Notes: generated by a model not told the origin, from the letters alone. Positions 36,640-47,925 are shown, counted from the first letter of the stretch. The stretch is DNA of 64,000 nt from Atopsyche davidsoni (GCA_022113835.1 JAILWY010000001.1:16918501-16982500); one strand, 5' to 3'. Numbers and translations are program-made.

Positions 36640-36986
36640 GCGCGCCGGCGAGCACCGCGGCAGTGCCGACTTTCCACCGGAAAGTCTCGATTATGAACGC
36701 TCATTTTTTTAATTTTGCAGCAAACTCCGCACCGATAAAAATATTTTTTTTAAATTTAATATTCTCGTTTCTCAGCTTGGCGGTTTCGCAAAAAAATAAG
36801 CCGCAAAATTTACCACATTAAATTACATTCGTGAAGCTATTTTCATTACAAAATGCAATATATATTCCCAGGAAACATTTTCTCATCCCGCCGAAGCCCT
36901 TCGAACTGAGTAAATTGAATTACTAACCAAAATAACCACGAGAGAGTGGAGAGTGAAAAGCGGAGAGTGTGCTCCGGCCGGGACTC
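36640..36986. other. Flank of the minisatellite, no gene recognised
   Basis: GC-rich at first (CGAGAGCGCGCCGGCG), then AT-rich. TTTTTTTAATTTTGCAG ending at 36720 resembles a 3' splice acceptor. This is only suggestive, because no coding exon with a recognisable product follows. Confidence 0.3.
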
Positions 36987-37022
36987 GGGGACACGGGGAC
37001 ACGGGGACACGGGGACACGGGG
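36987..37022 (+). repeat. Five GGGG runs spaced by 4 nt: strong G-quadruplex motif
   Basis: GGGG occurs at 36987, 36995, 37003, 37011 and 37019, each separated by ACAC, in an 8-bp tandem repeat (CGGGGACA). Four runs of four guanines with 4-nt loops are enough for a four-tetrad quadruplex, and the fifth is a spare. The opposite strand could form an i-motif. Confidence 0.9.
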
Positions 37023-37084
37023 ACTGAGCTGAGCGTTAGCTATAAAACGAATCTTCGCTTAATAATAACGCGACGGGTTGGCGA

Positions 37085-37200
37085 TACCGGTCACCAAAAA
37101 TCTTAAACAAATATCAAATGGGGATAAAATAAAAAAATATTTTGTTTAAAATATTAAAATTGAATTCCATTGAGTACTTTTTGTCAGAAATATTGAATGC
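37085..37200 (+). mobile_element. Penelope-like terminal repeat fragment
   Basis: It begins GGGTTGGCGATACCGGTCACC, a diverged 3' half of the hammerhead-like motif. About 70 bases later it reaches GAATTCCATTGAGTACTTTTTGTCAGAAATATTGAA, the family's usual 3' end (shown here as a run of three short shared blocks: GAATTCCA, GAGTACT, AATATTGAA). The upstream core strand is missing, so this is a 5'-truncated copy. Confidence 0.6.
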
Positions 37201-37565
37201 AATGTATTATACATATATTATTGTATTATAATATATAATTATTGTATTATAATATATAAAGTACAAACGTACAGAAACGTACAAAAATATATGGAAATAA
37301 TAAATTTTAAAAAACAGCGCCCTACAAAAGTGTCTGATGTAGATACTATAAAAAAATAATATAACTAAATTTGATTTTAGTTTTTTTTTGCCTTCTCCAG
37401 TGTCATTTTCAAGAATTTCCACAAATTTATTACCAGATCAAGTAAACTTTTCATTTTTATGGATTCAATATACGTGTGCAGGTACAGAATACCTTAAATA
37501 AAGATTAATTTATATAATATTTATATATATATAGTAACATTTGCGTTTTCATATAGAGCATTTGC

Positions 37566-37601
37566 TTGAAAACGTCAACCTTCATGTTGGCGAAACTAGT
37601 C
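37566..37601 (+). ncRNA. Hammerhead-like motif, ACTAGT variant (candidate)
   Basis: TTGAAAA (37566-37572), stem arms GTCAAC (37574-37579) and GTTGGC (37586-37591) with one U-G wobble, loop CTTCAT, GAAA (37592-37595), hexamer ACTAGT (37595-37600) and C37601. The hexamer differs from ACCGGT of other copies yet is again self-complementary. The C3 and G8 equivalents are U and A. Downstream, AAAAATTAAAAACG matches the family. No target duplication was found. Confidence 0.4.
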
Positions 37602-37834
37602 GCGTCAAAAATTAAAAACGGGTGCTTTCAGTGAAAATATAAAACAAATGTATGTATATAAAATACATTTAAAATTGCTGCAAACTTTCATAACAGATGA
37701 CACATTCTAAGCAGAACCCTTCAATCCAGTCGCTTATCTTTTTATTAAATATATTCACGAGTATATTAATTATAAGATGGCGTTTGTTGGATGATGATAT
37801 AATCAAATGAATTGTCACTTCACATTGAAAGATT

Positions 37835-37890
37835 TTCGAAACCGGTCACCAATAGAATTCAACATGTGGAAAAATCACAAAAGTATTGAA
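37835..37890 (+). mobile_element. Penelope-like terminal repeat fragment
   Basis: GATTTTCGAAACCGGTCACC is followed by AACATGTGGAAAAATCACAAAAGTATT, matching the post-cleavage part of the family at 9660-9710. The core strand and stem II are largely lost. Confidence 0.6.
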
Positions 37891-38281
<391 letters not shown>

Positions 38282-38410
38282 ATATAACCGGTATAAGAAC
38301 TGTAGGGCTAATCCGAAAACGTTATGTCCATATTTTTGATTTTATCAAATAACGTTATATTTTTAGATCGCCGTAAAAGATTTTGATAATATATATAAAA
38401 TTCACTTCAG

Positions 38411-38412
<2 letters not shown>

Positions 38413-38494
<82 letters not shown>

Positions 38495-38518
38495 GTATAT
38501 ATATGTATATGTATATAA
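38413..38518. repeat. (AT)n microsatellite with GTAT interruptions
   Basis: A second AT tract about 135 bp after the first, with scattered GT units towards its end. Confidence 0.97.
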
Positions 38519-38857
38519 TAATTATTGCAATTTTACGAGGGTTTAGATCTGCGGTGGAACTTTAACATTTTGAATTGGCCTATGGGTTCCAGTGAGGCTC
38601 TCTTTCTTATCACATGTTCATAATTGCCAATCTTGACAGAATTTCCATATTTTTCAGATTCTGCTGCTGGTAGTGAATAGTGATTACAGTATTTTATATG
38701 ATCCCCTAAGGTTGCATGTTGTGCTGATAATGGTTTTGGAGAAATGATTCCGCTGCAACGCACGCACGCGGCGCCCTTGTTCCCGTGCTACAGTTTAGGT
38801 TGAAAAGACGCATCTTTTTTGTTCTTTAATATTGATAACTATTATTTATTTATTTAT

Positions 38858-38896
38858 AGAAATACACTATATATTTAACATATATAGTGTATTTCT
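38858..38896. repeat. Perfect 16-bp inverted repeat, 7-nt loop
   Basis: AGAAATACACTATATA, loop TTTAACA, then TATATAGTGTATTTCT. It is AT-rich, in a TATA-rich setting, so it is less striking than the palindrome at 1630. Confidence 0.93.
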
Positions 38897-40420
38897 CAGA
38901 GTAGAGTAGCTCTATATATATATATATCTATCTAAACATATAAAGCCATTATTCAAACTAAGCTTATTTACATAAATAAATTGTCAATCAAATTAATGTT
39001 TGCGCTGTGTCAGCGATGAATCTGTACAGCAAAATCTCTGGAGATCGAGCTACTGTTTTTTTTGTGCCGTGGAATGTGATTCACCCCATCTTGATTAAAA
39101 TTTAAATCTCATCTCGACCCGTTTAATTTTTTTTTTAGTAAATAATAAATCTCGATTCTCTATCGCTGCGGTAGAATGTGAAATATTTAGATCGTTCTCG
39201 ATTTCGCTTAGTTGCCGAGCGATTAAAACAGCTCACCGACCGACGACCTGCAGAGAGCACGGAACAGAAAAATATAGATTGACAAATATTCCGCTTCACG
39301 AGCCTCCGGATCGACTATCTAAAAACCATTCTACAAATGCAACATATCTTTTAAACCCCATATAAGTTCTAATCATATTATTTGGCATACTAACTAATTA
39401 TTTGTTAAAAGCACGGTGATGTATAACAATATATTCAACTGAAAATTCCCGTACTTATAGATTATTGTGAAGCTATCATCTTTATATTATATGTGATTTT
39501 TCAAAATAGTTAAAAAATCTTATTAAAAGTATGCGGTTCTTGTAGTATTTCTTGCGTAAAAAGAGTAAGTTTACGAGTAAAAAACAGTAACTGTAAACTG
39601 TAAAAACACAGTTTACGCTATAATGAGCAAATACGCTCCCACCTATATTTGCGTAGCCTCGACAGCAGCCTGAAGAGCGACGGGCGCCGCTGTCCTTTGT
39701 TTCGGTGTCGAGTGGTTTATTTATATATTTGTTTATTTTGGTTTCCTGTTAGTTGATTTATTAAGTAAGATGTTAAGCGTGTTACATAAAATAATAAGGT
39801 CTCTCGAGGAAGTCACCTACCTCGAGCTGGCCTTGTGTGATTACTTGTTGAATATATATTTGAAAAATACGGATTAACATAAATTATAATGAATTGACCG
39901 TTTCGGGTATCCCAGAATTTATCTCGTGCCTACTATGTAAATTTCCAGTTATTTTGTTAACATAAGTTTATGTTACCAAAAACTAAATGGAACTCGTTCA
40001 ATACTACTGCGTTGTATATTTTATACTAATCTCACTTTGGGGAGTCGTTCCGTGCTCTGTCTCACTCGCACATTTAATCGCCTCTTCAGGATGTTTCAAT
40101 CAATCGGAGTTCGCGGGCAACACGTGTAGCGGGGCGCGGTCGTCTCTCTCGCGCCAGTGCATGAAGTTTCTTTTCTCAAGCAAGTGAATCTAAATGCATT
40201 CATAATATACATACTGTTGAGAGTTTTAATTTTAAAAATAAAGATGATAAAACGGCTTACAACGAGTACTGATTTTTTCACTGCTTTACAGAAAAATCTA
40301 TTTTACCCAACGCTGGCATCATCAAATTGAGCTAATGAAATTCTTTAGAGCAGAAAAGTCCTCACGGGTTTTCTTTTATACAGACCATGGAAGGTTGTTG
40401 CGATTATGTATAGATTATAC
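38897..40420. other. No gene recognised
   Basis: AT-rich sequence with GC-rich spots at about 39230-39320, 39640-39720 and 40080-40160. No open frame has a recognisable product. Confidence 0.5.
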
Positions 40421-40684
40421 TGTAACGTATCGGGGTTCACAATTAAAAGCTTATTTATATTAACACAAGTTATATTTATTATTTACGTATACAGAGTATT
40501 TATTTATCACATATTTATATTAACAATCTAAATATGGAGTAATGACCTTAGCCATATGACGGCCGTTCAAATACTGGGGCTTTTCGATCCTTCCAGAACA
40601 GTTGACAGTCCGCTTGCATCGATGCTCATTTGTCTTCCAGCGTTCTGTAGTTTCGTTTTTCAAACTTACTGCTAGACCGTAACA
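40421..40684. mobile_element. Solo LTR (264 bp), ATAC target duplication
   Basis: It starts TGTAACGTATCGGGG, ends CTAGACCGTAACA, and is flanked by ATAC at 40417-40420 and 40685-40688. TG...CA ends and a 4-bp duplication fit a Gypsy-type solo LTR. Twelve of the first 15 bases match the LTR at 11904, suggesting a related lineage. Orientation is uncertain. Confidence 0.8.
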
Positions 40685-43600
40685 ATACACTTACACTGTT
40701 GATGTACGAACATAATTTTGCTCTGAAGGTGCGCGCTCCCTGTGAAGCGGCATTTTGAATGCATCGGGGTTAGGCATGCTCTGCGTCCTTCGTCATGCGA
40801 AGCGACAATGGCTTCAAGAGTTGCAGGAACCGCTCATCAGGCCACTTTCTGTTATTTTGTTATTTAATGAAATTAAATCGAACTTAATTGCTATTTAATA
40901 TTAAATGCAACGAACGTCGAAGCTGGAAACTAACGCGCCTTTGATCAGACCGTCGTAGGATAGTAAGCCTTTCGGGACTAATAATATCAAGATTAATATA
41001 AGAGCTTAAATATTCGGGATGTTATAGTTTGCGTTTGAAATATGCTTCTACAGTGTAGAGTTTACAGTGCCAGACATCATTCGATTAAATTACTCCTGAT
41101 TGGATTTCACGAAACAATGTTCTGTGTATGTAATGCACAAAAATTTGTATCTGGTACTCTTCGGTAAATCCCTTCCTGATGACAATAAATTATTTAGGTC
41201 GAAACCTTCCTTATGAAAATTTTGTGAATTTAACTATCGTATTTATAAAACACGACGCAAACAAGTATGTCCGCTGTAAAAACCTAAGCCTTTTGACCGT
41301 AGACCAGAGAGCGCAGGCTGCTGTAGAATATGGGATAAATATTATTTTGTCTTTGTTACTTTCTATTCGATTTTATTAGAAGCTTGAACATTGAAGTTGT
41401 TCGTTCTTACCAGGGAATTCTAATATATTTATGTATATATAAAAAAAAAAAATTTAATGTATATATTTTTTTCATACCTGTCATATCATATCTCTACGGA
41501 CTGATTATATTCATAAAAAATCAAAGCCATATTCAATATTTCTTTTTGAAGCAATTTACATCTTCTTATCTTCACCGCTGGTAGTTGAGACTCGTGGATT
41601 TCGTTAGCCTCGCCGGTCCACTTGTTTGAATGAACTTTTCTTTGGGAGAATCGGCTCTGCACTAGTTTTACTCCTTGCTTAATATAGATTAATACTAAAA
41701 AATAACTAAAAAAGATAAATTCCTTGCCCTCAGTGTTGTTTTGTAAAAAAACACTGAATTTCCTACACACGATCAGGGCGTAACAAGCAGTAAACAGATT
41801 TATTTGTGATTAATCTCAAAATAAGCTTTGTGTTAAAGTGAATAATTTATATGCAATTTATAAATTGCATAGAAAATTCTTTGCGGTTCCGGATTAGATT
41901 TCCTGCAGAATAATTCAAAAGCCTGCTGCTTTCATACGAGGAACTACTTACGCATTTATGGGCAGCTCCCCGTATGAGTTTTCCGGATAAGAAAGAATGT
42001 GTGAATAACTCCTACATAAATGTAAGTCTTACACGCCAATAAAGTTGAAAATTTACGAACGACGGAAATAATGATTTTAAACTCTATGATATTGGAACCT
42101 CTGAGCTTGTAAAAGTTAATCTTTTATTTTTTTAAATCTACACGCTTTTATCAACATACGTTGAGATGTAATAAAAAATGTCAAATAAATTTGTTAAGGT
42201 GTGGTATGAAAAATGAGCATGATTTGAGATATTCTTTGGTATCAAAATTGAATTTATTTTATATTGAATATATATAATAATAACTTTAATGCATCATAAC
42301 TTTTTCACAGCTATTTTTAATGCGTTTCACTGTTTTCAGTGCCTGACACCCGTGTGTCCTTAGTGGGGATTATCATATTTCTTTGTAAACATAAAATAAA
42401 CGAACGAGTCGGAAATCTAGGTTGAGGTTCTTAACTTTGAGGCCCGGTTGGCTGGGAGCGCGTCGGGTTGTCTCCGGGGAGCTAATCAGGACCACGATTG
42501 GTTCATCGACCATCAGGCCTCCTTACTGCGTGTTAGTTGTAAACAAGCGTTTCTCAAATAGTGGCCTGTGGCATTCAATTCAGCCAAAAAAGATACTCTA
42601 TACGAATTTGTTTCAATTTTTATATTTAAAAATAGTCTGAATTTTTAAGCAAAATAGAAACGCGCTTTTTTTTGACATTTCCATTCTTTATTGGGTGTTT
42701 TGGTGCGAAGTTATTTTTCACTCGACCTGTCAGTTATGCATCTTTTTGCTATTTTTGTACCGAAATTCTTATTTCCACGATGCTGACATAGAGTAAACAG
42801 AATTTAAAGACGTAAAAAATATTTTTAAAAAGGCTAGGTAAATTGGTGTTTTTGCTATTTTATATTTGATTTGTTCTTGGCACAATTCAATTGAAATTTG
42901 TTGGAATACATTTTTTATTTTCGTTTAAATTTACCCAATTTGTTATATCGACAACTCCTATGCATTTTCTCTTACGCGAGAGAAAATTTTCTTCCCTTTT
43001 TAACACTTACGTATTGTTTTGTAAATAGTGTATAGGCAATATTAACGAATCTAATAGACTACGCGATAAAGAAGGCGCGCCTACGACCTGGAGTTGGAGG
43101 CGCGCCTGCTGGGGTGTTTATCAAAAATCTTGAATAGAATACAAACTGTTTTGATTTTTAATGAAATGGTGACATCGCAAGGAGCGCCTTATGAGTTCCT
43201 ACATTGCCTATTTACAGCGGAGAGCGATATGACTTTATCTTGTTTTATTGTAGTGCAAGTTTTTAATCTGAATAATATTGCGTTCGTGTGGGAATCCGGC
43301 TACCTCTGTTGCGTGTATTGTATTCATTATGAATTTATGAATTAACTGCCATAGCGCTGGCGTTTGAATACATACCGTTAAAACCGATGGATAATTAATT
43401 CATTTGGTAATTGAGGATATTTTTTACGAAGCTGTTAAATTTGTCTATATTATTATTTTGATTTCATCGCTGTTGAAGCCAAAATATACCGTCATGTTGG
43501 TTGGTTGGTTGAATTATTTTTATAAATACTTAAGTTTAGTATTCTTTTGTGAAACAAAAATGAGACTTACACAGTGATGCTCGCATTACATATCGAGTGA

Positions 43601-43714
43601 CGTGACGGCACGGCGAAACGGCGTGAACTCTGACTTCCGTGAGCAAACTTTTTCGCAACTGGTTTGGCCTGAGAATAAATATATTCTGTATACGTGTACT
43701 GTGTGCATTTTATA
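40685..43714. other. No gene recognised
   Basis: AT-rich, non-coding as far as I can read. Small items are a 20-bp perfect palindrome at 41851-41870 (ATGCAATTTA followed by its complement), a poly-A run near 41440, and a GC-richer patch at 42430-42530. A CTGATGA...GAAA arrangement at 41176-41204 is treated as a finding. Confidence 0.5.
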
Positions 43715-43819
43715 TACACCTATACCTCGCTTTACGGCCTAGATACGTTCCACGAAATTTGGCCGCTAAGTGAAAAGCCGTATAATGAATCAATTATTCT
43801 AATACAAATTCATACAAAT

Positions 43820-44880
43820 TCAATGGGATCGGTTCCAAATTTGTTAAATATGGAACACTTTTTACACATTCTGGCCATATTTTTTTCCAAACATGGTTCA
43901 TTGTTGTTAATTTTAATTCCTTTCATGATTCACTGATGCTGGTAACAGCATCCTTGATGTTATAGTTTTTCCAAAATGTTTTAATTGAAGCTTTACCATC
44001 GGTTTCCCTTATAAGTTGTCGGAAAGTTCGGCGTAGGTAATATGCCTTAAAAGTGGCTATTGCACCCTGATCCATTGGTTGGATCAGAGCTGTTGTATTT
44101 TTCGGAAGGTAATCAATCATGACATCTTTAGATAGCTCGGATAAATTAGTAGGATGCCCTGGTGCATTATCCAAAATTAGCAAAGCCTTGGTGGTTAAGC
44201 TATTGTCTCGCAAATATTTTTTCACTTCTGTACAAAAGTGATTTTTGAACCAATCCTCAAAAGTAGCTTTAGTCATCCAAGCTTTCTTGTCGGATTTCCA
44301 TATGACGGATAATTGATTTTTATTTAGTCCTTTAAGAGGCCTTGGATTTTCGGACAAATATATTAAAAGTGGTTTTAGCTTAAAATCACCCGCGGCATTT
44401 GCACCAAGTAGCAAAGTTAATCGTTCTTTAGACACTTTATAACCAGGCGCAGATTTTTCGGTTTTTGAAATGTACGTGCGATCAGGCATTCGCTTCCAAT
44501 AAAGCCCTGTTTCGTCTACGTTAAACACTTATTCAGGTTTATAACCACCTCTTTCAATAATTCCCTTTAAAATGTTGGGATATTCCTTAGATGCGGATGC
44601 CTCATCGGCGCTAGTTGCTTCACCTTTCATTTTCAAATTATGCAAATTAAATCTATTTTTAAATTTTTCAAACCATCGTCGGCTTGCTTGGAATGTGACA
44701 TCTGAATGTGACTCATCTGAATGTCTTGGAATGTGACAGCAGATTCATCGGTATCTCCATTCTTCAAATTTTCGAAAATACTTAAAGCTTTTTCCTGGAT
44801 AATCTTTTGACTCATTGGCATTCTCCGTTTGTTATTGCCCTCAATCCATATAATCAATAGTTAAAATGAGTTTAGTAAAA
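43820..44880 (-). pseudogene. Tigger/TIGD1-like DDE transposase pseudogene
   Basis: The best-preserved part (44528-43923, 201 codons) starts FNVDETGLYWKRMP and includes LLLGANAAGDFKLKPLLIY, LILDNAPGHP and IQPMDQGAIATFK. These supply the three catalytic Asp residues of the DDE_1 fold. A TGA interrupts just after TSISES, and the next frame-matched residues (KELKLTTMNHVWKKIWPEC) show it stands where Trp is usual. Upstream, KRRMPMSQKIIQEKALSIFE (44830-44770) and KFKNRFNLHNLKMKGEATS belong to the CENP-B-type DNA-binding half but are separated by a frameshift, and a TAA precedes FNVDE. The N-terminal helix-turn-helix and the C-terminal tail are deleted. The similarity is to Tigger1/TIGD1-class proteins. 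Confidence 0.87.
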
Positions 44881-45186
44881 AATACATACATGTTAAAAAA
44901 AAATATTTGTACATACATACATATGTACTTACGTACTAAAAATGTCCCTAATTATTTCCAATTTTTCTAGTTAATGTGTAACAATCAGTAATAAATATGT
45001 ACATAAAACACTTACAGACAAGTCTAAACCAGCCGCTCACACTGAATAACGTTCGTAAATAAAATAACATCGAAAAAAAGAGTTTTTTTGGCCGTTATAG
45101 CGAAACATTTTAGGCCGTATATCGAAAACGTGCCTTAATTGAAAAGGGCCATTATAGCGAAAGGCCGTATAACGAGCGGCCGTATA

Positions 45187-46432
45187 GATGGCGTTCTGTA
45201 TTTTGCTTTGCTGTTGGTAGCACTTATATGTCATTTTGTTAAGTAGTTATCGAGTGTCTAAACGGCGTTGACGTTTTCCTAAAAAGTTTTTTTAGAAAGT
45301 TTTTATTGCGTGTCAAAGATGTCTGCATTCGTACCGAATTTTGAACATATGCGCCATGCATTGCTTTTCATATTTAATCAAGGGAAAAAAGTGTCCGATA
45401 GCCACCGTGCGCTTGTGGAAGTTTATGGCAATCATGCTTTAACACTTCGAACATGTGAAACGTGGTTTCGACAATTCAAAAAAGGAGATTTCGACCTGAA
45501 CGACGTCGCACGCTCCGGCAAGCGAAAATCGTTTGATGACGTCGAATTGCAAGCGTTATTGGATGAAGACGATACGCAAACGCAACGACAGCTTGCAGAA
45601 GCGCTAGGAGCTCAACAGCAAGCAATCTCCAAACGTCTTCGAGCCATGGGGAAAATTCAGAAGTGCGGAAAGTGGGTGCCGTATGAACTGACCGAGAGGC
45701 AAATGGAAAATCGAAAAGTGACATGTGAAATGCTGCTTCAACGATACAAAAGAAAGTCTTTTCTGCATCGTATTGTTACTGGCGATGAAAAATGGATTTT
45801 TTTAGAGAACCCTAACCGCAAAAAATCGTGGGTGAGTCCAGGTGAAGCACCGACATCGACGGCACGGCCAAATCGTTTCAGTCGGAAGGCCATGCTGTGT
45901 GTGTGGTGGGACCACCCCGGTGTTATCTACTTTGAACTGCTGAAACCTTGTGAAACTGCGAACGCCGTTCGCTACGAACAACAAATCAAAGATTTGAGCC
46001 GAGCAATTGCGGAAAACCGACCAGAATATAAAGAAAGACAGAAGCAGGTGATTTTGCTCCATGACAATGCACCATCGCATAAGTCGAAACGCGTTCGCGA
46101 CACGCTGGAACAACTCCAGTGGGAAATGCTTGATCATGCGGCTTACTCACCAGACTTGGCTCCATCGGACTACTACCTCTTTGCTTCGCTGGGCCACGCA
46201 CTTTCTGAGCAGCGCTTCGATTCTTATGAAAATTTTCGAAATTGGCTCACCGAGTGGTTCACCACCAAAGACAGTCAATTCTATTGGCGTGGTATCCACA
46301 AATCACCGGAAAGGTGGGAAAAATATATAGAAAACGATGGAAAATATTTTGAATAAAATATCTTTAACACTTCTCTTGCAATATTGTGTTTTATTTACAA
46401 AAAAACCGGAAATTAATTAGGAGTACACCTGG
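45187..46432 (+). mobile_element. Mariner element lacking its 5' terminal repeat
   Basis: It is inserted at TA (45185-45186 and 46433-46434) in the right terminal repeat of the Tigger element. The 3' end reads CGGAAATTAATTAGGAGTAC followed by ACCTGG. The matching inverted copy expected at the 5' end is not there; the sequence starts directly at GATGGCGTTCTG, which in other copies lies about 30 bp inside the element. The transposase gene is intact. The element therefore looks coding-competent but probably unable to move itself. The junction could have formed by deletion or abnormal insertion. Confidence 0.85.
45319..46356 (+). CDS. Mariner transposase (345 aa), intact
   Basis: Cut-and-paste transposase of the mariner (D34D) family, acting in the nucleus on the element's terminal repeats. 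The ATG at 45319 (MSAFVPNF) gives 345 aa, the family's usual length; an upstream GTG is less likely. Residues about 5-110 form the paired helix-turn-helix DNA-binding region, including ETWFRQFKKGDFDLND and a second HTH around LAEALGAQQQAISKRL. WVPYEL, a variant of the WVPHEL linker motif, follows near 118-123. The catalytic Asp residues are in VTGDEKW, LLHDNAP and YSPDLAPSDYYLF, with 34 residues between the second and third. The C-terminus ends WEKYIENDGKYFE. No stops or frameshifts are visible, so this copy is much younger than the other mariners here. Whether it is expressed cannot be told. Confidence 0.93.
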   Translation: MSAFVPNFEHMRHALLFIFNQGKKVSDSHRALVEVYGNHALTLRTCETWFRQFKKGDFDLNDVARSGKRKSFDDVELQALLDEDDTQTQRQLAEALGAQQQAISKRLRAMGKIQKCGKWVPYELTERQMENRKVTCEMLLQRYKRKSFLHRIVTGDEKWIFLENPNRKKSWVSPGEAPTSTARPNRFSRKAMLCVWWDHPGVIYFELLKPCETANAVRYEQQIKDLSRAIAENRPEYKERQKQVILLHDNAPSHKSKRVRDTLEQLQWEMLDHAAYSPDLAPSDYYLFASLGHALSEQRFDSYENFRNWLTEWFTTKDSQFYWRGIHKSPERWEKYIENDGKYFE

Positions 46433-46450
46433 TAGCGAGGTATGGGTGTA

Positions 46451-47374
46451 TGCTCAGATAACGGGCCCACACTCTGTTTTAAAGATCTAAATATGCATAA
46501 CTGTATGAAAGAAATCATGATAAAATATGTAAAGCGATAAGACTGAATCAACTTGAAAAATCGAAACAAATTGTCCACCAAAATCTTTTTGCTAAAAAAA
46601 TGTAAATTTAGCTTGTTTTCTCGTTTTTCAGCTGAAACTGTAAATAATATTGAAGGATACTTTGGAGGGAAATAATCTCTACGAAAATCGACGAAATAAA
46701 ATAACACTGTTCTGAAGCGGGCGGGCGGGAGTCAATAGGAATTATTGTAATTATGACTCATTCCATGCCGAAAAGGCTATGCTAGAATAAATATAAACAA
46801 TGTGTAGTCCAGTAGTGTGTATTTCGAAAACAAAAATATAATGTTTCGTTTTTTACACCATAATATTATTTTTTTCGAAATGCTTTTCGTCCCTTGAGCC
46901 CTAGAGGCGATGCGCAAAATCTTAAGAAAACCTGTTCTCAGTCAACAATCCATGGCGAAAAGGCCGTTAGCCAACTTCGATGGTCGCTGGACTCCGAGGT
47001 AGCTGGGAGATTAAATTCTAAATCAAGAATTTCGACTCATGGCGGCACATAATTTCTAGCGGGCCATGTGGTTGTGAATATCAATGATAAAATATCATCC
47101 ACTTTTAAAACTTCGGCTAATTTAACTAGACCTCGACTCTTCTGTGCGTGACGATGTTTATATCAAGTAAAATTAATGAAAAAATAATTTAAAAAAAAAA
47201 CTGCAGCTATATAGCTTGCTTATACACCGCATGCAGAGCGATACATTTACATACATACCATATATAAATATATATATATATAAACCCAGAGAAGCTAAAA
47301 CATAAGAGCAGAGACATTGCAATAATTGAAGTTATTGAGTTTCCTGCATTTAATTATTACTAGCGATTAGAAGT
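46451..47374. other. No gene recognised
   Basis: AT-rich DNA between the Tigger element and the next mariner fragment. A TA-rich run lies at 47265-47282. Confidence 0.5.
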
Positions 47375-47925
47375 AGATTTATTTCGAGAATCCTAAAGGC
47401 AAAAATCGTTCTCCTGGCAAGGCATCATCAATATCATCGATGGCACGGCCTAATCGTTTCGGAAAGAAGACTATGCTATGCGTTTGGTGGGACCAGAAAG
47501 AAATCGTGTACTAGGAGCTTCTGAAACCAGGCGAAACTGTCAATGGGCAGTGCTACCGACAACAACTGATCAATTTGACCCATGCAATGCTCGAAAAACC
47601 GCCGGAATGGGACACGAGACACGAACGAATGATATTGAAGCACGACAAAGCTTCGTGCCATCGTCCAGGACACCATCAAAACGCTGAAATGGGATCTGCT
47701 ACCGCACCCGCCGTATTTACCAGACCTGGCCCCTTCCGATTTTTATTTGTTCCGGTCGATGGCGCATGATTTGGCTGGGCTACACTTGGCCAATTTCGAA
47801 AAAGTGGAAATTTGGATGCTTGAACGGTTTTGATCCGACGCGTCGTTTTATCGTCACGGTGTTCGTGTATTGCCAGAGAGATGGCAAAAATGTGACGATA
47901 CTTTGAATAAACTATTTTTTGTATT
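47375..47925 (+). pseudogene. Mariner transposase fragment (catalytic C-terminal half)
   Basis: Across shifted frames one reads FENPKGK, STARPNRFGKKTMLCVWWDQKE, LKPGETVNGQCYRQQ, then LKHDKASCH with the second catalytic Asp (the usual DNA becomes DKA). PHPPYLPDLAPSDFYLFR follows with the third. The end reads RWQK-like. The N-terminal half and both terminal repeats are missing. It differs from the other mariners here (for example DFYLFRSMAH) and so is another lineage. Stops and frameshifts make it nonfunctional. Confidence 0.85.

Larger units (their letters stand above)
43717..46448 (-). mobile_element. Tigger (pogo-type) element interrupted by a mariner
   Basis: The left end is CACCTATACCTCGCTTTACG, after TA at 43715-43716. 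The right end, reverse complemented, is CACCCATACCTCGCTA, before TA at 46449-46450. The right terminal repeat is cut by the mariner at 45187-46432. Rejoining the flanks at one TA restores a terminal repeat with two mismatches over about 25 bp. Subterminal GGCCGTATA/GGCCGTTATA repeats occur at both ends. Without the mariner it is about 1.5 kb. The transposase runs on the minus strand, and the element is internally deleted. Confidence 0.88.

Noticed and set aside
35835..36821. Long open frames of 265-328 codons over the minisatellite as protein-coding genes
   Set aside because: Four frames on both strands are equally open because the 9-bp unit has no stop codon, and flanks show no recognisable domain.
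45476..46330. Overlapping open frames of 70-110 codons inside the mariner on both strands
   Set aside because: They are shadows of the intact transposase gene; the mariner motifs lie only in the frame starting at 45319.
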